Positions 37,136-45,981 of a stretch of 64,000 bases of DNA are shown in pieces. Both the position numbers and the translations under genes were made by a program. Within the stretch, counting starts at the first letter, position 1; each line of letters starts with the position of its first letter. A model generated the notes under the pieces. It did not search any database and was not told the DNA's origin. It was given only the letters and a program-made list of their open reading frames with translations. Source of the DNA: DATFFO01 sp963744905 (GTDB taxonomy: Bacteria; Actinomycetota; Acidimicrobiia; Spongiisociales; ZC4RG35); contig CAVUUV010000006.1 in assembly GCA_963744905.1 (NCBI GenBank), positions 62,001 through 126,000 on the forward strand, in the 5' to 3' direction.

Positions 37136-38536
37136 TTACTCCCCGGAGACGAGATCCCGCACCGCACCGAACAACAGCGTCGCCTGCAGCTGGTCGAACG
37201 ACTCGCCCGGATTGACCAGTGACCCGGCCACCACGAAGCGGCGTCCGTCCTTGCGCTCCACCAGCCAGTTCATCGCCACCAGGCCGGGCTCGGACCCGCC
37301 CTTGAAGGCGACCACCGAAAAGTTGCCTTCGTCGTCGGGGATGCCCGGGTTGATGGTGAGGATCTTCGTCAACGGGTCTCCCCGGTCGTAGAGCCCGACC
37401 AGGACCCGGCACATGTCACCGGGTGAGGCGAACCACTCGATCTCGTCGGGCCTGATGGGATGGTCGAATTCCGAGAGTGGGATGTCCGCCGGCGTGATGT
37501 CGGAGATCTGGGCGAGGATGTCGCGGCGGGCGGACTCGTCGGCACCGACCCACTGGGTGGCCAGACCGGAGGCCGGCCCCACCTTGAGGGCGGTCAGATC
37601 CATCGTGTCCATGAAGGGGATGTCGAGGGAGGGCTGGGCCATGCCCCAGTCGGACAGCGCCTGCTCGACGGCGACCCGCCCCACCAGGTGGATGAGATGG
37701 TCGGTGGCGGTGTTGTCGGACAGGGCGATCATCGCCTCGGCCATCTCCCGCACCGAGAACTCGGTGCCGGCGTCTTCGTTCTGCATCACTCCGGTAGGTA
37801 TCGACTTGAGGCTGTCGGAGATGGCCACCTTCTGCTCCCAGGTGATGGTCCCCGCCTCGACGGCGTCGGCCACCGCCCCCAGCACATACAGCTTGATGGC
37901 AGATCCCACCGGGGCCGGGTCGTCGGGGCCGGAGCTAAACACGGCCTGACAGGACCCATCGGTCACATCTGCCACCAGCAGTTCCAGGTTCCCCATCTCA
38001 GCCAGGCGGTCGGCGGCGGACTGATAATCCTTGGGAGGGTTGTCGAGGGTGGGAGGCTGGGCAGGCTGGATCAACAGACCCTGGATTCGGTGCGGGACGG
38101 TGGGCTCGATGGAGATCTGGGCCCGGATCCGCTCACCATCCGTGGAAGGGCCCAACAGCACGGTGGCGTTGTCGCCCTGCCTCGATTCGACGTCGATCAC
38201 CGACCACTCGGCGCCCGGGCTCGACACCTGCTGCACGACGGAGAGGAAATCCTGATAGGAGACGTTGTCGATGAAGTCGGAGGTGAAATTGGCCTGATAC
38301 TCAGCCTCGCTCATCGTCCCGGCGTCGAACACGCCGGTCAGCCAACCGAGCCGTTCCATCAATGCATCGTCGGCCGCCACGGTGGTGGGGGTGCTCTCGC
38401 CGGTGGTGGACCCCGTGGTCGAGGTCGGCGAGGAGGTGGGGCCGGTCGTGGGCACCGTGGTGTTGTTGCCGGTCCCGCTCTGGCAGGCCGACAGCAGCCC
38501 CAGTACCACCAGCAAGACGACGACTCGACGCATCAT
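37136..38536 (-). CDS. class A beta-lactamase-like serine hydrolase lipoprotein
   Basis: The protein has 466 residues. The lipobox LLSAC is followed by a Thr/Ser-rich linker. An N-terminal region of about 120 residues (Cpe/LpqF-like) precedes the catalytic domain. That domain has SAIK (the SxxK Ser-Lys pair), SDN in ALSDNTATDHL, and the KGG box FKGGSEPGLVA. The omega-loop Glu of true beta-lactamases is not evident, so resistance is not implied. It resembles LpqF-type esterase or transpeptidase relatives on the cell surface. Confidence 0.83.
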   Translation of the reverse strand: MMRRVVVLLVVLGLLSACQSGTGNNTTVPTTGPTSSPTSTTGSTTGESTPTTVAADDALMERLGWLTGVFDAGTMSEAEYQANFTSDFIDNVSYQDFLSVVQQVSSPGAEWSVIDVESRQGDNATVLLGPSTDGERIRAQISIEPTVPHRIQGLLIQPAQPPTLDNPPKDYQSAADRLAEMGNLELLVADVTDGSCQAVFSSGPDDPAPVGSAIKLYVLGAVADAVEAGTITWEQKVAISDSLKSIPTGVMQNEDAGTEFSVREMAEAMIALSDNTATDHLIHLVGRVAVEQALSDWGMAQPSLDIPFMDTMDLTALKVGPASGLATQWVGADESARRDILAQISDITPADIPLSEFDHPIRPDEIEWFASPGDMCRVLVGLYDRGDPLTKILTINPGIPDDEGNFSVVAFKGGSEPGLVAMNWLVERKDGRRFVVAGSLVNPGESFDQLQATLLFGAVRDLVSGE

Positions 38537-38685
38537 TGGTCCCCGGGCCGCAAGGCCGATCCACTAGGCAGAGATGACGGTGCGGACCCTATCGGCCGAT
38601 CCAGCCATTGTGAGAATCGGCTCCGGTCGCCCCTCCAAACGGATCCGGTCCGGACGGGTACGCCGGCGTCTTAACCTCAGGTCTC

Positions 38686-39573
38686 ATGTTGAGGATCGAC
38701 GACCTGCACAAGTCGTACGGGAACGTCATCGCCCTGGACGGGTGCAGCTTCACGGTGGAACCGGGGCGGATGCTCGGCTTCCTCGGCCCCAACGGATCGG
38801 GCAAGACGACCACCATGCGCTCGGTCTTCGGACTGGTGACTCCCGACGCCGGGAAGGTGACCTGGAACGACCAGCCCATCACACCCGAGCTGCGGCGCCG
38901 GTTCGGGTACATGCCGGAACAGCGAGGGCTTTATCCAAAGATGAAGGCCCGCGATCAGCTGCTGTATCTGGGGAGGTTGCACGGGATGAGCCGCTCGGAG
39001 GCAGGCGATGCCGCCGACGGCTGGCTGGCCGAACTGGGTCTGGCCGACCGCTCCACCGAAGCTGTAGAGAACCTCTCCCACGGCAACCAGCAGCGGGTCC
39101 AGCTCGCCGCGGCCCTGGTCCACGACCCCGATCTGATGGTGCTTGACGAGCCCTTCTCGGGCCTGGATCCGATCGGGGTGGACACCATGGCCGCGGTGCT
39201 CCAGCGGCAATCCCAACAGGGCAAGTCGGTCGTGTTCTCCTCCCACCAGCTCGACCTGGTCGAGGACCTGTGCGAGGACGTGGCCATCATCAACAAGGGT
39301 CACATCGTCCTCGCCGGACAGGTGAACAAGCTCAAGGACGCCGCCCCCATCCGCCGCCTCGAGCTGGAGATGGACGGACCGGTCTCCGCAGTCCTGAGCA
39401 CTCTGCAGGGAGTGAGGACGTCCCGAAACCAGGACGGGCGACACATACTGATGATCGACGCCGACACCGACGTTCGCGGACTACTGGCTGCGGCCGAAGC
39501 GGCCGGTCACGTACGCCACTTCATATACACCACCCCCTCGCTGAATGACCTGTTCCGGGAGGCCGTCCGATGA
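38686..39573 (+). CDS. ABC exporter ATP-binding protein with C-terminal DUF4162
   Basis: The protein has 295 residues. Walker A is GPNGSGKTTTMRSVFG, signature LSHGNQQRVQLAAAL and Walker B LMVLDEPFSGLDP. After the ATPase core (about residue 220) comes the DUF4162 domain, ending FIYTTPSLNDLFREAV. It resembles the NatA/YhaQ class. The next gene overlaps by four bases and is its membrane partner. Confidence 0.92.
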   Translation: MLRIDDLHKSYGNVIALDGCSFTVEPGRMLGFLGPNGSGKTTTMRSVFGLVTPDAGKVTWNDQPITPELRRRFGYMPEQRGLYPKMKARDQLLYLGRLHGMSRSEAGDAADGWLAELGLADRSTEAVENLSHGNQQRVQLAAALVHDPDLMVLDEPFSGLDPIGVDTMAAVLQRQSQQGKSVVFSSHQLDLVEDLCEDVAIINKGHIVLAGQVNKLKDAAPIRRLELEMDGPVSAVLSTLQGVRTSRNQDGRHILMIDADTDVRGLLAAAEAAGHVRHFIYTTPSLNDLFREAVR

Positions 39574-40772
39574 CCTGGCTCAAGGGCGTCTTGCTGGTGG
39601 CGGGCCGGGAGTTGAGAGAACGGGCCCGTTCCAAGGCCTACATCATCTCGACACTGTTCACCGTCCTGATCGTCGTGGGCGCGATCGTGATCCCCAGCCT
39701 GATCGGAGGCGGCCCCTCCACCTACGACGTGGGACTGGTGGGGACGGGCGGCCAGGAGATCATCGACACCGCCAATCAGCTGGCGAAACAGCGGGCCGGG
39801 AGCGAACCCGCCGATCATTTCGACGTGCATACCTACGACACCGCCGCCCGGGCCGAGGCGGCGGTCAAAGACGGGACCATCGACGCCGCCATCGTCAACG
39901 GCACCGAGATGATCGTGGGTCACACCGGTGCATTCGGGGGCTCGTCGGCCCCACGACTCCTCCAGCAGGCCGCCAGCACTGCCCGGGTCCAGGACCTGGT
40001 GTCGAGCAACGAGGAGGCAGCCAACGTGGTGGAGATCCTGGGATCGGAGCCGCTGGCGATCCAGAGTGTCAGCGGCGAGACCGAGTCAGAGCAGAACCTC
40101 AGAGGCGCCATCGCCTTCGGCGGGCTCATCATCATGTACATCGCCGTGCTCACCTACGGACAGTGGATGCTGTCGGGCGTGACGGAGGAGAAGACGAACC
40201 GGGTGGTGGAGGTGCTCCTCTCCACGTTGCGGCCCTGGCAGATCTTCGCCGGGAAGCTGATCGGGATCGGGACCCTGGGGATCGGCCAGCTGATCGTGCT
40301 GGTGGCAATGGCCCTGGGTGCCCTGCGTTTCAACAACTCGATCGAGATACCAGCGCTGCCCGTGGATTCGGTGGTGGCCCTGATCGGGTGGTTCATACTG
40401 GGCTTTCTCCTCTACGCCACCATCTTCGGCGCGGCCGGATCTCTCGTTTCGCGGATGGAGGATGCCCAGAATGCAGCCGCCCCACTGTCGATCCTGGCCG
40501 TGATCGGATACCTGTTCAGCTTCACTGCCCTCAACGACCCGGGCGGGACGGTGAGCTTGGTGGGCACGTTCATACCCTTCACGGCCCCCTACGTGGCCCC
40601 GATTCGACTCGCCTTCGGGGAGATTTCGGGCTGGGAGATGGCCCTGGCGGTGCTGGTGACCGTGGTGACGATCGTCATCATGATTCGGCTGGCCGGACAG
40701 GTGTACGCCGGCGGAATCCTCCGGTTCGGATCGAGGGTCAAGTGGCGGGAGGCCTTTCGGGCCGCCGAGTGA
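39570..40772 (+). CDS. ABC-2 type exporter permease (NatB/YhaP-like)
   Basis: The protein has 400 residues. An N-terminal helix (IISTLFTVLIVVGAIVIPSLI) is followed by about 140 extracytoplasmic residues. Five C-terminal helices follow, starting at IAFGGLIIMYIAVLTYGQW, with the conserved EEKTNRVVEVLLSTLRPWQI. It pairs with the preceding ATPase, in the family of sodium or drug exporters. The cargo is not known. Confidence 0.92.
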   Translation: MTWLKGVLLVAGRELRERARSKAYIISTLFTVLIVVGAIVIPSLIGGGPSTYDVGLVGTGGQEIIDTANQLAKQRAGSEPADHFDVHTYDTAARAEAAVKDGTIDAAIVNGTEMIVGHTGAFGGSSAPRLLQQAASTARVQDLVSSNEEAANVVEILGSEPLAIQSVSGETESEQNLRGAIAFGGLIIMYIAVLTYGQWMLSGVTEEKTNRVVEVLLSTLRPWQIFAGKLIGIGTLGIGQLIVLVAMALGALRFNNSIEIPALPVDSVVALIGWFILGFLLYATIFGAAGSLVSRMEDAQNAAAPLSILAVIGYLFSFTALNDPGGTVSLVGTFIPFTAPYVAPIRLAFGEISGWEMALAVLVTVVTIVIMIRLAGQVYAGGILRFGSRVKWREAFRAAE

Positions 40773-40807
40773 GCCGGCCCGTCACCACTCCCGGATAGCA
40801 TTCGCCC

Positions 40808-41617
40808 ATGGGATACCACCACATCACCGTCGAGATCCGCCACGGCGTCGGCTGGCTCCTCCTGGACCGATCCGAAAAGCTCAATGCCCTGTCTGCAGAC
40901 ATGTGGGCGGACATCCCCGACGCCGTGGCCGAGCTGTCCTCCGACGACGACGTCCGCTCCGTCGTCGTCGCCGGACGGGGTCCGGCTTTCACGGTCGGGA
41001 TCGACCTGGAGATGCTCATGTCCCTCCAGCCGGAGGGACGGTCCCAGACCGAGATCAAGCAGGCGGTGTACCGGGATGTGAAACGCCTCCAGGGCACCAT
41101 GACCGCACTGGCCGAGTGCGCCAAGCCGGTCATCGCCGCCGTGCACGGCTATTGCCTGGGGGCGGGAATCGATCTGATCACTGCCTGCGACATCCGCCTC
41201 GCCTCCGCCGACGCCGTGTTCTCGGTGCGCGAGACCCGTCTCGCACTCGTGGCCGACGTGGGCACCCTGCAGCGTCTTCCCGGGATCGTCGGCCCCGGCC
41301 ACGCCGCCGAACTGGCCTTCACCGGACGGGACATCGACGCCGCCCGCGCCCAGCGGATCGGCCTGGTCAACGACACCTACCCGGACGTGGAGACCGTGCA
41401 CGAGGCCGCCCAGAGGCTGGGGGAAGAGATCGCCGCCAACTCGCCGCTGGCAGTTCAGGGCTCCAAGTCGGTGCTCAGCGCCGGCGACGACCTGACGGTG
41501 GACCAGGCCCTCGACTACGTGGCCCTGTGGAACGCCGCCTTCCTCCACTCCAACGACCTGTCCGAGGCCCTGGCCGCCCACCTCGAGAAACGACCCCCCC
41601 ACTACACCGGCACCTGA
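40808..41617 (+). CDS. enoyl-CoA hydratase/isomerase family, dienoyl-CoA isomerase-like
   Basis: The protein has 269 residues with a crotonase fold. The oxyanion hole is in GRGPAFTVGIDLEML and CLGAGIDLITACDIRLASAD. The segment FSVRETRLALVADVGTLQRLP matches the delta3,5-delta2,4-dienoyl-CoA isomerase (ECH1) pattern, with the catalytic Glu and Asp and the Asp of GAGID conserved. It probably rearranges double bonds during unsaturated fatty-acid degradation. It stands alone, followed by a 110-bp repeat copy. Confidence 0.85.
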   Translation: MGYHHITVEIRHGVGWLLLDRSEKLNALSADMWADIPDAVAELSSDDDVRSVVVAGRGPAFTVGIDLEMLMSLQPEGRSQTEIKQAVYRDVKRLQGTMTALAECAKPVIAAVHGYCLGAGIDLITACDIRLASADAVFSVRETRLALVADVGTLQRLPGIVGPGHAAELAFTGRDIDAARAQRIGLVNDTYPDVETVHEAAQRLGEEIAANSPLAVQGSKSVLSAGDDLTVDQALDYVALWNAAFLHSNDLSEALAAHLEKRPPHYTGT

Positions 41618-41630
41618 CCGGCGAGCGGCC

Positions 41631-41742
41631 GCTTCTCTGGACGGTGAGGAACGGTGCCCCGCTTCATTGGACCGTCACGAACGCATAGCGATGGTGGCGG
41701 TCCAAAGAACGGGAGAGGCGATGGTCACCGTCCAAAGAAGGG
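41631..41742. repeat. 110-bp double-hairpin intergenic repeat, copy 4
   Basis: The four boxes appear as GCTTCTCTGGAC, GCTTCATTGGAC, GTCCAAAGAAC and GTCCAAAGAAG, around GAACGCATAGCGATGG. It lies just after the crotonase stop and 56 bases before the CDF start. Confidence 0.85.
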
Positions 41743-41797
41743 TGACGGCCCGCCGCCTAAAATCGGCTTCCGTCCGGTTCCGAAGGAGCAGCCAACC

Positions 41798-42739
41798 GTG
41801 TCAGAGGGTGGAGGGTTCAAGGCGATCATCGCCGCCATGTCGGCCAACGCCGGCATCGCCGTGGCCAAGTTCGTCGCCTTCCTGGCCACGGGTTCCGCCT
41901 CGATGCTGGCTGAGTCGATCCACTCCCTGGCCGACACCTCCAACCAGGCCCTGATGCTGCTGGGACGCAAACGCGCCCGGATGGTGGCCGATGACCAGCA
42001 CCAGTTTGGATACGGGCGGGAGCGCTACTTCTGGGCCTTCATCGTGGCCATGGTTCTGTTCACCCTGGGTGGCCTCTACTCCGTGTACGAGGCCATCAGC
42101 AAGATCCGCCAGCCCCATGAGGTGACATCGATCGGCTGGGCGATCGGGGTGCTGGTCGTCGCCATGTCGCTCGAGGGGTACAGCCTCCACACCGCCTATG
42201 GCGAGGCTTCGAAAGTCCGCGACGATCGCAACTGGTGGCGATTCATCCGCTCCTCCCGCTCCCCGGAGCTTCCGGTGGTACTGATGGAGGACACCGGCGC
42301 CCTGGTGGGCCTCCTGTTCGCCCTGGCGGGCGTCGGTCTGTCGGCGCTCACCGGCAATGTCATCTGGGACGCCATTGGAACCCTGTGCATTGGCCTCCTC
42401 CTACTGATCATCGCCATGATCCTGGTGGTCGAGATGAAGTCGCTCCTCATCGGCGAGTCGGCCACCGACGAGAACGTGGAGGCGCTCAAGCGGGCGGTGA
42501 CGGGCACACCCGGAGTCAACCGGATAATCGATCTCCGCACCCAGCACATCGGACCCGAGGAACTGCTGGTGGCGGCCAAGCTGGACTTCGACCACTCGTT
42601 CACCACCCAGCAAGTGGCGCGAGCGGTCGACGAAGTCTCCCAGGCCATCCGCCAGGCGGTCCCCATGGCCTCGCTCATCTACCTGGAGCCTGACCTGTGG
42701 GACCCGGACCACCGGACGCCGCCCCCGTCCACACAGTGA
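41798..42739 (+). CDS. cation diffusion facilitator family transporter
   Basis: The protein has 313 residues from GTG 41798 after GAAGGAG; the open frame upstream crosses the repeat and is not used. It has six helices. The metal site of helix 2 is in LAESIHSLADTSNQ (His and Asp) and the helix 5 site in LMEDTGALVG. The C-terminal cytosolic dimer domain is ALKRAVTGTPGVNRIIDLRTQHIGP. It probably exports Zn2+, Mn2+, Fe2+ or Co2+ in exchange for protons. Confidence 0.9.
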   Translation: MSEGGGFKAIIAAMSANAGIAVAKFVAFLATGSASMLAESIHSLADTSNQALMLLGRKRARMVADDQHQFGYGRERYFWAFIVAMVLFTLGGLYSVYEAISKIRQPHEVTSIGWAIGVLVVAMSLEGYSLHTAYGEASKVRDDRNWWRFIRSSRSPELPVVLMEDTGALVGLLFALAGVGLSALTGNVIWDAIGTLCIGLLLLIIAMILVVEMKSLLIGESATDENVEALKRAVTGTPGVNRIIDLRTQHIGPEELLVAAKLDFDHSFTTQQVARAVDEVSQAIRQAVPMASLIYLEPDLWDPDHRTPPPSTQ

Positions 42740-42772
42740 AGGGGGCCGCCCGGATCCGGGCGACCCCCTTCA
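42737..42772. terminator. strong hairpin between convergent CDF and YceI genes
   Basis: Two 18-base arms (42737-42754 and 42755-42772) pair with a single mismatch, starting at the CDF stop codon itself. Confidence 0.85.
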
Positions 42773-42790
42773 GTACCTGCTCAGGGCCGG

Positions 42791-43366
42791 TCAGCTCTGC
42801 TTGAAAGCCGAAACCTCGAACTCGAGGGTGGCCTTCTCGCTCACCAGGACGCCACCGGCTTCCAGGGCGGCGTTCCAGTTGATCCCCCAGTCCTTGCGGT
42901 TGACGGTCACCGAGCCCTCGAAACCGACCCGGAGATTGTCCCAGGGGTCAATGGCCGCCCCGGTGTGCTCCACCTCCATGGTTATGGGGCGGGTCTCGCC
43001 CCTGACTGTGAGGTCACCCGTCACCCGGAAGGTCGAGTCGTCGACCGGCTCCACCTTGGTGGTGGCAAAAGTGATCTCGGGGTACTTCTCCATGGCGAAG
43101 AAGTCATTGGAGCGAAGGTGGGCGTCCCGATCCTCGTTGCGGGTATCGATGCTCCTGGCCTGGATCGTCACCTCGGCGCTGGAACGGGCGGGATCCTCAC
43201 CGTCGATGTGGATCTTGCCTTCGAAATCTTTGAAGGAACCTCTCACCTTGGTCACCATGGCATGGCGGGCGACGAAACCGATTCGCGTGTGGGCCGGGTC
43301 GATGACGTAGTCACCGGTCAGGTCCGTCCTCTCGATGGTCTGGGTTGAACCAGTGGCGGTGGTCAT
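42791..43366 (-). CDS. YceI family polyisoprenoid-binding-type protein
   Basis: The protein has 191 residues from ATG 43366 after AAGGAG. The lipocalin-like YceI barrel is seen in YVIDPAHTRIGFVARHAMVTKVRGSF (read in pieces: YVIDPAHTRIGF, HAMVTKVRG), ARSIDTRNEDRDAHLRS and TLEFEVSAF. There is no signal peptide, so it is cytosolic, unlike E. coli YceI. It is divergent from a MarR regulator with paired operators between them. It may bind isoprenoid quinones or related lipids. Confidence 0.9.
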   Translation of the reverse strand: MTTATGSTQTIERTDLTGDYVIDPAHTRIGFVARHAMVTKVRGSFKDFEGKIHIDGEDPARSSAEVTIQARSIDTRNEDRDAHLRSNDFFAMEKYPEITFATTKVEPVDDSTFRVTGDLTVRGETRPITMEVEHTGAAIDPWDNLRVGFEGSVTVNRKDWGINWNAALEAGGVLVSEKATLEFEVSAFKQS

Positions 43367-43395
43367 GCGACTCTCCTTACGACATGTGTCGCGTA

Positions 43396-43459
43396 GTTGA
43401 CTTATCAACCTCATCATACAACGGGTTGGGTTGATGTGTCAACTAGTTTCCAACCCGTT
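43396..43459. promoter_or_regulatory. paired palindromic operators between YceI and MarR genes
   Basis: Two 14-base palindromes, GTTGACTTATCAAC (43396-43409) and GTTGATGTGTCAAC (43430-43443), share the half-site GTTGA. A second inverted pair, AACGGGTTGG (43420-43429) and CCAACCCGTT (43450-43459), straddles the second one. The spacing fits binding by MarR dimers that would repress both divergent genes. Confidence 0.78.
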
Positions 43460-43470
43460 ACAATGATGGC

Positions 43471-43959
43471 GTGTCCGAACCCCGCTGGCTGAACGAAGAG
43501 GAGAACCGCGCCTGGCGCGGCTTCCAGCGCATGAGCATGGAACTGGCGGCGCGTTTGCACCGCCGTCTGGTGAATCGGACCGGCCTGTCACTGCCCGATT
43601 ACGAGGTCCTGGTGGTGCTGTCGGAGTCGTGCGAAGATCGAATGCGCCCCTACGAGCTGGGGGAGGTCCTGACCTGGGAGAAGAGCCGCCTGTCCCACCA
43701 TCTCTCCCGCATGGAGAACCGGGGCCTGATCGAGCGTCGCGTCTGCCCCTCTGATGCGCGGGGCCACTTCATCGCCCTCACCGAGAAAGGGCGGGAGGCA
43801 ATCGAGGCCGCCGCTCCCTGCCACGTCGATGACGTCCGTCAGCTACTCATCGATCACATGACCCCCCAGGAGATGGCCACCGTCGCCGGGCTGGCCGACA
43901 AGGTCCTGGCCAACCTCGCCGAGGAACCCGGGCAAACACCCCAGGAAGCGCCCAGCTGA
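43471..43959 (+). CDS. MarR family transcriptional regulator
   Basis: The protein has 162 residues from GTG 43471. The winged-helix core is LPDYEVLVVLSES, ELGEVLTWEKSRLSHHLSRM (recognition helix) and LIERRVCPSDARGHFIALTEKG (wing). It is divergent from the yceI-like gene and lies beside clear palindromes, so it probably represses both. The signal is unknown; MarR proteins often sense phenolic or oxidised ligands. Confidence 0.92.
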   Translation: MSEPRWLNEEENRAWRGFQRMSMELAARLHRRLVNRTGLSLPDYEVLVVLSESCEDRMRPYELGEVLTWEKSRLSHHLSRMENRGLIERRVCPSDARGHFIALTEKGREAIEAAAPCHVDDVRQLLIDHMTPQEMATVAGLADKVLANLAEEPGQTPQEAPS

Positions 43960-43974
43960 GGCCGAGCCCCAACG

Positions 43975-44710
43975 TCAAATGGGAACGGTCCCCCAGGTGG
44001 CGGTGAGCCGGTAGCGATCTCCTCGCACCAGCGACAGCCGATGCTCGATCGGCCTTGCGCCCGCATACACAACCCGTTCCAGCTGCAGGGCTGCCTCACC
44101 GCGACGCAAATGGAGATGAGCCCGGTCCTCCGGGCCCGGGTTGACCGGCGACATCTGCTCTCGACTGCCCGATGGGAGCACGCCGGTCCGGCGTCGCACC
44201 AGCTCGTAGATCGAGCCTGACGAGAGGTCCGCCGAGACCAGGCTCCGACCCAGATCCGGCTGGATCCACGAGTGATCCACCGACACCGGGGAATCGCCGG
44301 CGTAGCGCACTCGAACCACGTTGACCGCCTCCGACCCGGGGTTCCAGACCCAGGGCCGCCGCCGGTCCCCGAGGAATGGGCGCCATCTCCTGAGCCAGAA
44401 CCAGCGAGTGTTCCTCCAGACCCGAGGAAGTGATGGATTCGGCCAGGCTGTAGGGACCGGCCAGGGTCTCGCGCAGGGCTCGATCGGTCACCCGGGTGCC
44501 ATCGCCCCGCCTGCGAACCACCAGATTATCCTGTTCCAGCCGGGCTATGGCGTGGCGGACGGTGGGGCGGCTCACCCCGTATTCCTCCACCAGATCTGCT
44601 TCGGTGGGGAAACCCTCGTCCAGCTCACCGGCCGCCAGCCGAGCCCGCAGGTGGGCCTCCACCTGAGCCCACAGGGGCAGAGCGCTGGATCGGTCTAGCA
44701 CCGCCATCAT
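43975..44710 (-). CDS. GntR family regulator with UTRA domain (one-base frameshift)
   Basis: ATG 44710 overlaps the DUF1634 stop. The winged helix is GFPTEADLVEEYGVSRPTVRHA and LVVRRRGDGTRVT, and the UTRA (HutC/FarR) sensory domain follows. At the GGGG run 44338-44341 one extra base breaks the frame. The +1 frame continues VRVRYAGDSPVSVDHSWI to 43975. Without the extra base it has 244 residues, normal for the family. It lies in an operon with DUF1634 and TauE genes and probably controls them. Confidence 0.85.
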
Positions 44711-45051
44711 CGACCCGCCAGAGCCCCGGCCACGAGGATGGCGGTGACCACCACTGCGGTGAGCGAAGATCTCCACTCTCGCCGGATCGCCCAGATCACT
44801 CCCAGACTGACCACGGTGGCGGCCGGAGTGGCGGCGAGGAGGAGGACCCCCCAGGCCATGACCTCATCGCCTCCGTCGACGGGGTGGAGGAGAGAGGAGA
44901 GGGTGAGGGCGTGAGCGACCAGGTCACCCTCGACCAGCTTGATGATCAGTCCCACCGCCATCAGTGCTGCCGCCACCACCAATCCGACCCGCAGGATGAG
45001 GGCCACCACCTTCTCCTCCACGTGCCTCCCGGAAAGCTGCTTCTCAGACAC
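44707..45051 (-). CDS. DUF1634 membrane protein
   Basis: The protein has 114 residues with three hydrophobic helices (VVALILRVGLVVAAALMAVGL, VMAWGVLLLAATPAATVVSLG, and AVVVTAILVAGALA). DUF1634 genes sit next to TauE/SafE-type exporter genes in many genomes, as here. They may act as small partner subunits. It overlaps the tauE gene by 8 bases. Confidence 0.88.
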   Translation of the reverse strand: MSEKQLSGRHVEEKVVALILRVGLVVAAALMAVGLIIKLVEGDLVAHALTLSSLLHPVDGGDEVMAWGVLLLAATPAATVVSLGVIWAIRREWRSSLTAVVVTAILVAGALAGR

Positions 45052-45907
45052 CGACGTTCATCCCCAGGGCCTGGAGACCCATCTGAACCGCCACTGCCAC
45101 CATGACCACAGCCAGCACTCCCCGCACGCCCCGGGCCGAGACCCGGGCCGAGGCGAGGCGGCTTCCGAGGGTGGCTCCGGCGGCGATGCCCAGGGCGGCC
45201 GGGACGGCGATGAGGGGCCTGACCAGGCCTTGAGACAGGTAGACGGCCAGGCTGGCGATGGCGGTCACACCCACCATGAAGTTGGAGGTCGCCACGGCGG
45301 GCTTGATGGGAACATCCATGCCCAGCGTCATGGCCGGGACCTTGAGGAAACCCCCTCCCACCCCCAGCAGCCCCGACAGGACCCCGGCCACGGCCGATAT
45401 CCCGGCCCCGGCGTAGAAGCGGCGGGGGTGGTAGACGACGGTCTGGTCGCTCAGGGCGTCGACATAGGTTCCCGAGAAGGCGGAACTGGTGGCCGTTCCG
45501 GTGGGGTGGGCGGCGACAGCCGGGGTCTGGTCCTGCTGCCTCCACACCAGGATGGCCGAAACGACCATCACCACCGAGAAGACTCCGGCGATGACACCCG
45601 GCGAGAGCATGATCGCCACCACACCGCCCAGAATGGCACCCACCGTCGTGGCCAGCTCGAGAGATATTCCCAACCGCAGGTTGGTCAGACCGCTACGGAC
45701 ATAGGTGGCGCCGGCGCCGGTGGAGGTGGCCACCACCGCCAGAAGTGACGTCGCCACCGCCACCTTGATGTCGAATCCGAAAGCCAGCACGAGAGTGGGG
45801 ACCATGACGATGCCGCCCCCGATTCCCACCAGGGCTCCCAGCGTCCCGGCGGCAACGCCGGAGGCCGCCAGCAGCACCACGGTCAACCAGGTCAGGGTCA
45901 TTGTCAT
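45044..45907 (-). CDS. sulfite exporter TauE/SafE family protein
   Basis: The protein has 287 residues with about eight helices in two inverted halves. The duplicated glycine-rich signature is GALVGIGGGIVMVP in the first half and GLLGVGGGFLKVP in the second. The family exports sulfite, sulfoacetate or similar anions made in taurine or organosulfur breakdown. It is first in an operon with DUF1634 and a GntR regulator. Confidence 0.92.
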   Translation of the reverse strand: MTMTLTWLTVVLLAASGVAAGTLGALVGIGGGIVMVPTLVLAFGFDIKVAVATSLLAVVATSTGAGATYVRSGLTNLRLGISLELATTVGAILGGVVAIMLSPGVIAGVFSVVMVVSAILVWRQQDQTPAVAAHPTGTATSSAFSGTYVDALSDQTVVYHPRRFYAGAGISAVAGVLSGLLGVGGGFLKVPAMTLGMDVPIKPAVATSNFMVGVTAIASLAVYLSQGLVRPLIAVPAALGIAAGATLGSRLASARVSARGVRGVLAVVMVAVAVQMGLQALGMNVGV

Positions 45908-45981
45908 AATGTTAGAACTTTTGGCGGGTGGGCTGCCGCGGAGAACAGGGCCCGGTCCTGTCGGTAGAGTGGCCCGGAGAG

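Noticed and set aside
37136..38536. Beta-lactam resistance gene
   Set aside because: SxxK, SDN and KGG boxes are present, but the omega-loop Glu is not evident and the protein is a large lipoprotein of the LpqF-like type.
41654..41797. N-terminal extension of the CDF transporter
   Set aside because: It translates the 110-bp repeat and precedes a good ribosome site and GTG at 41798.
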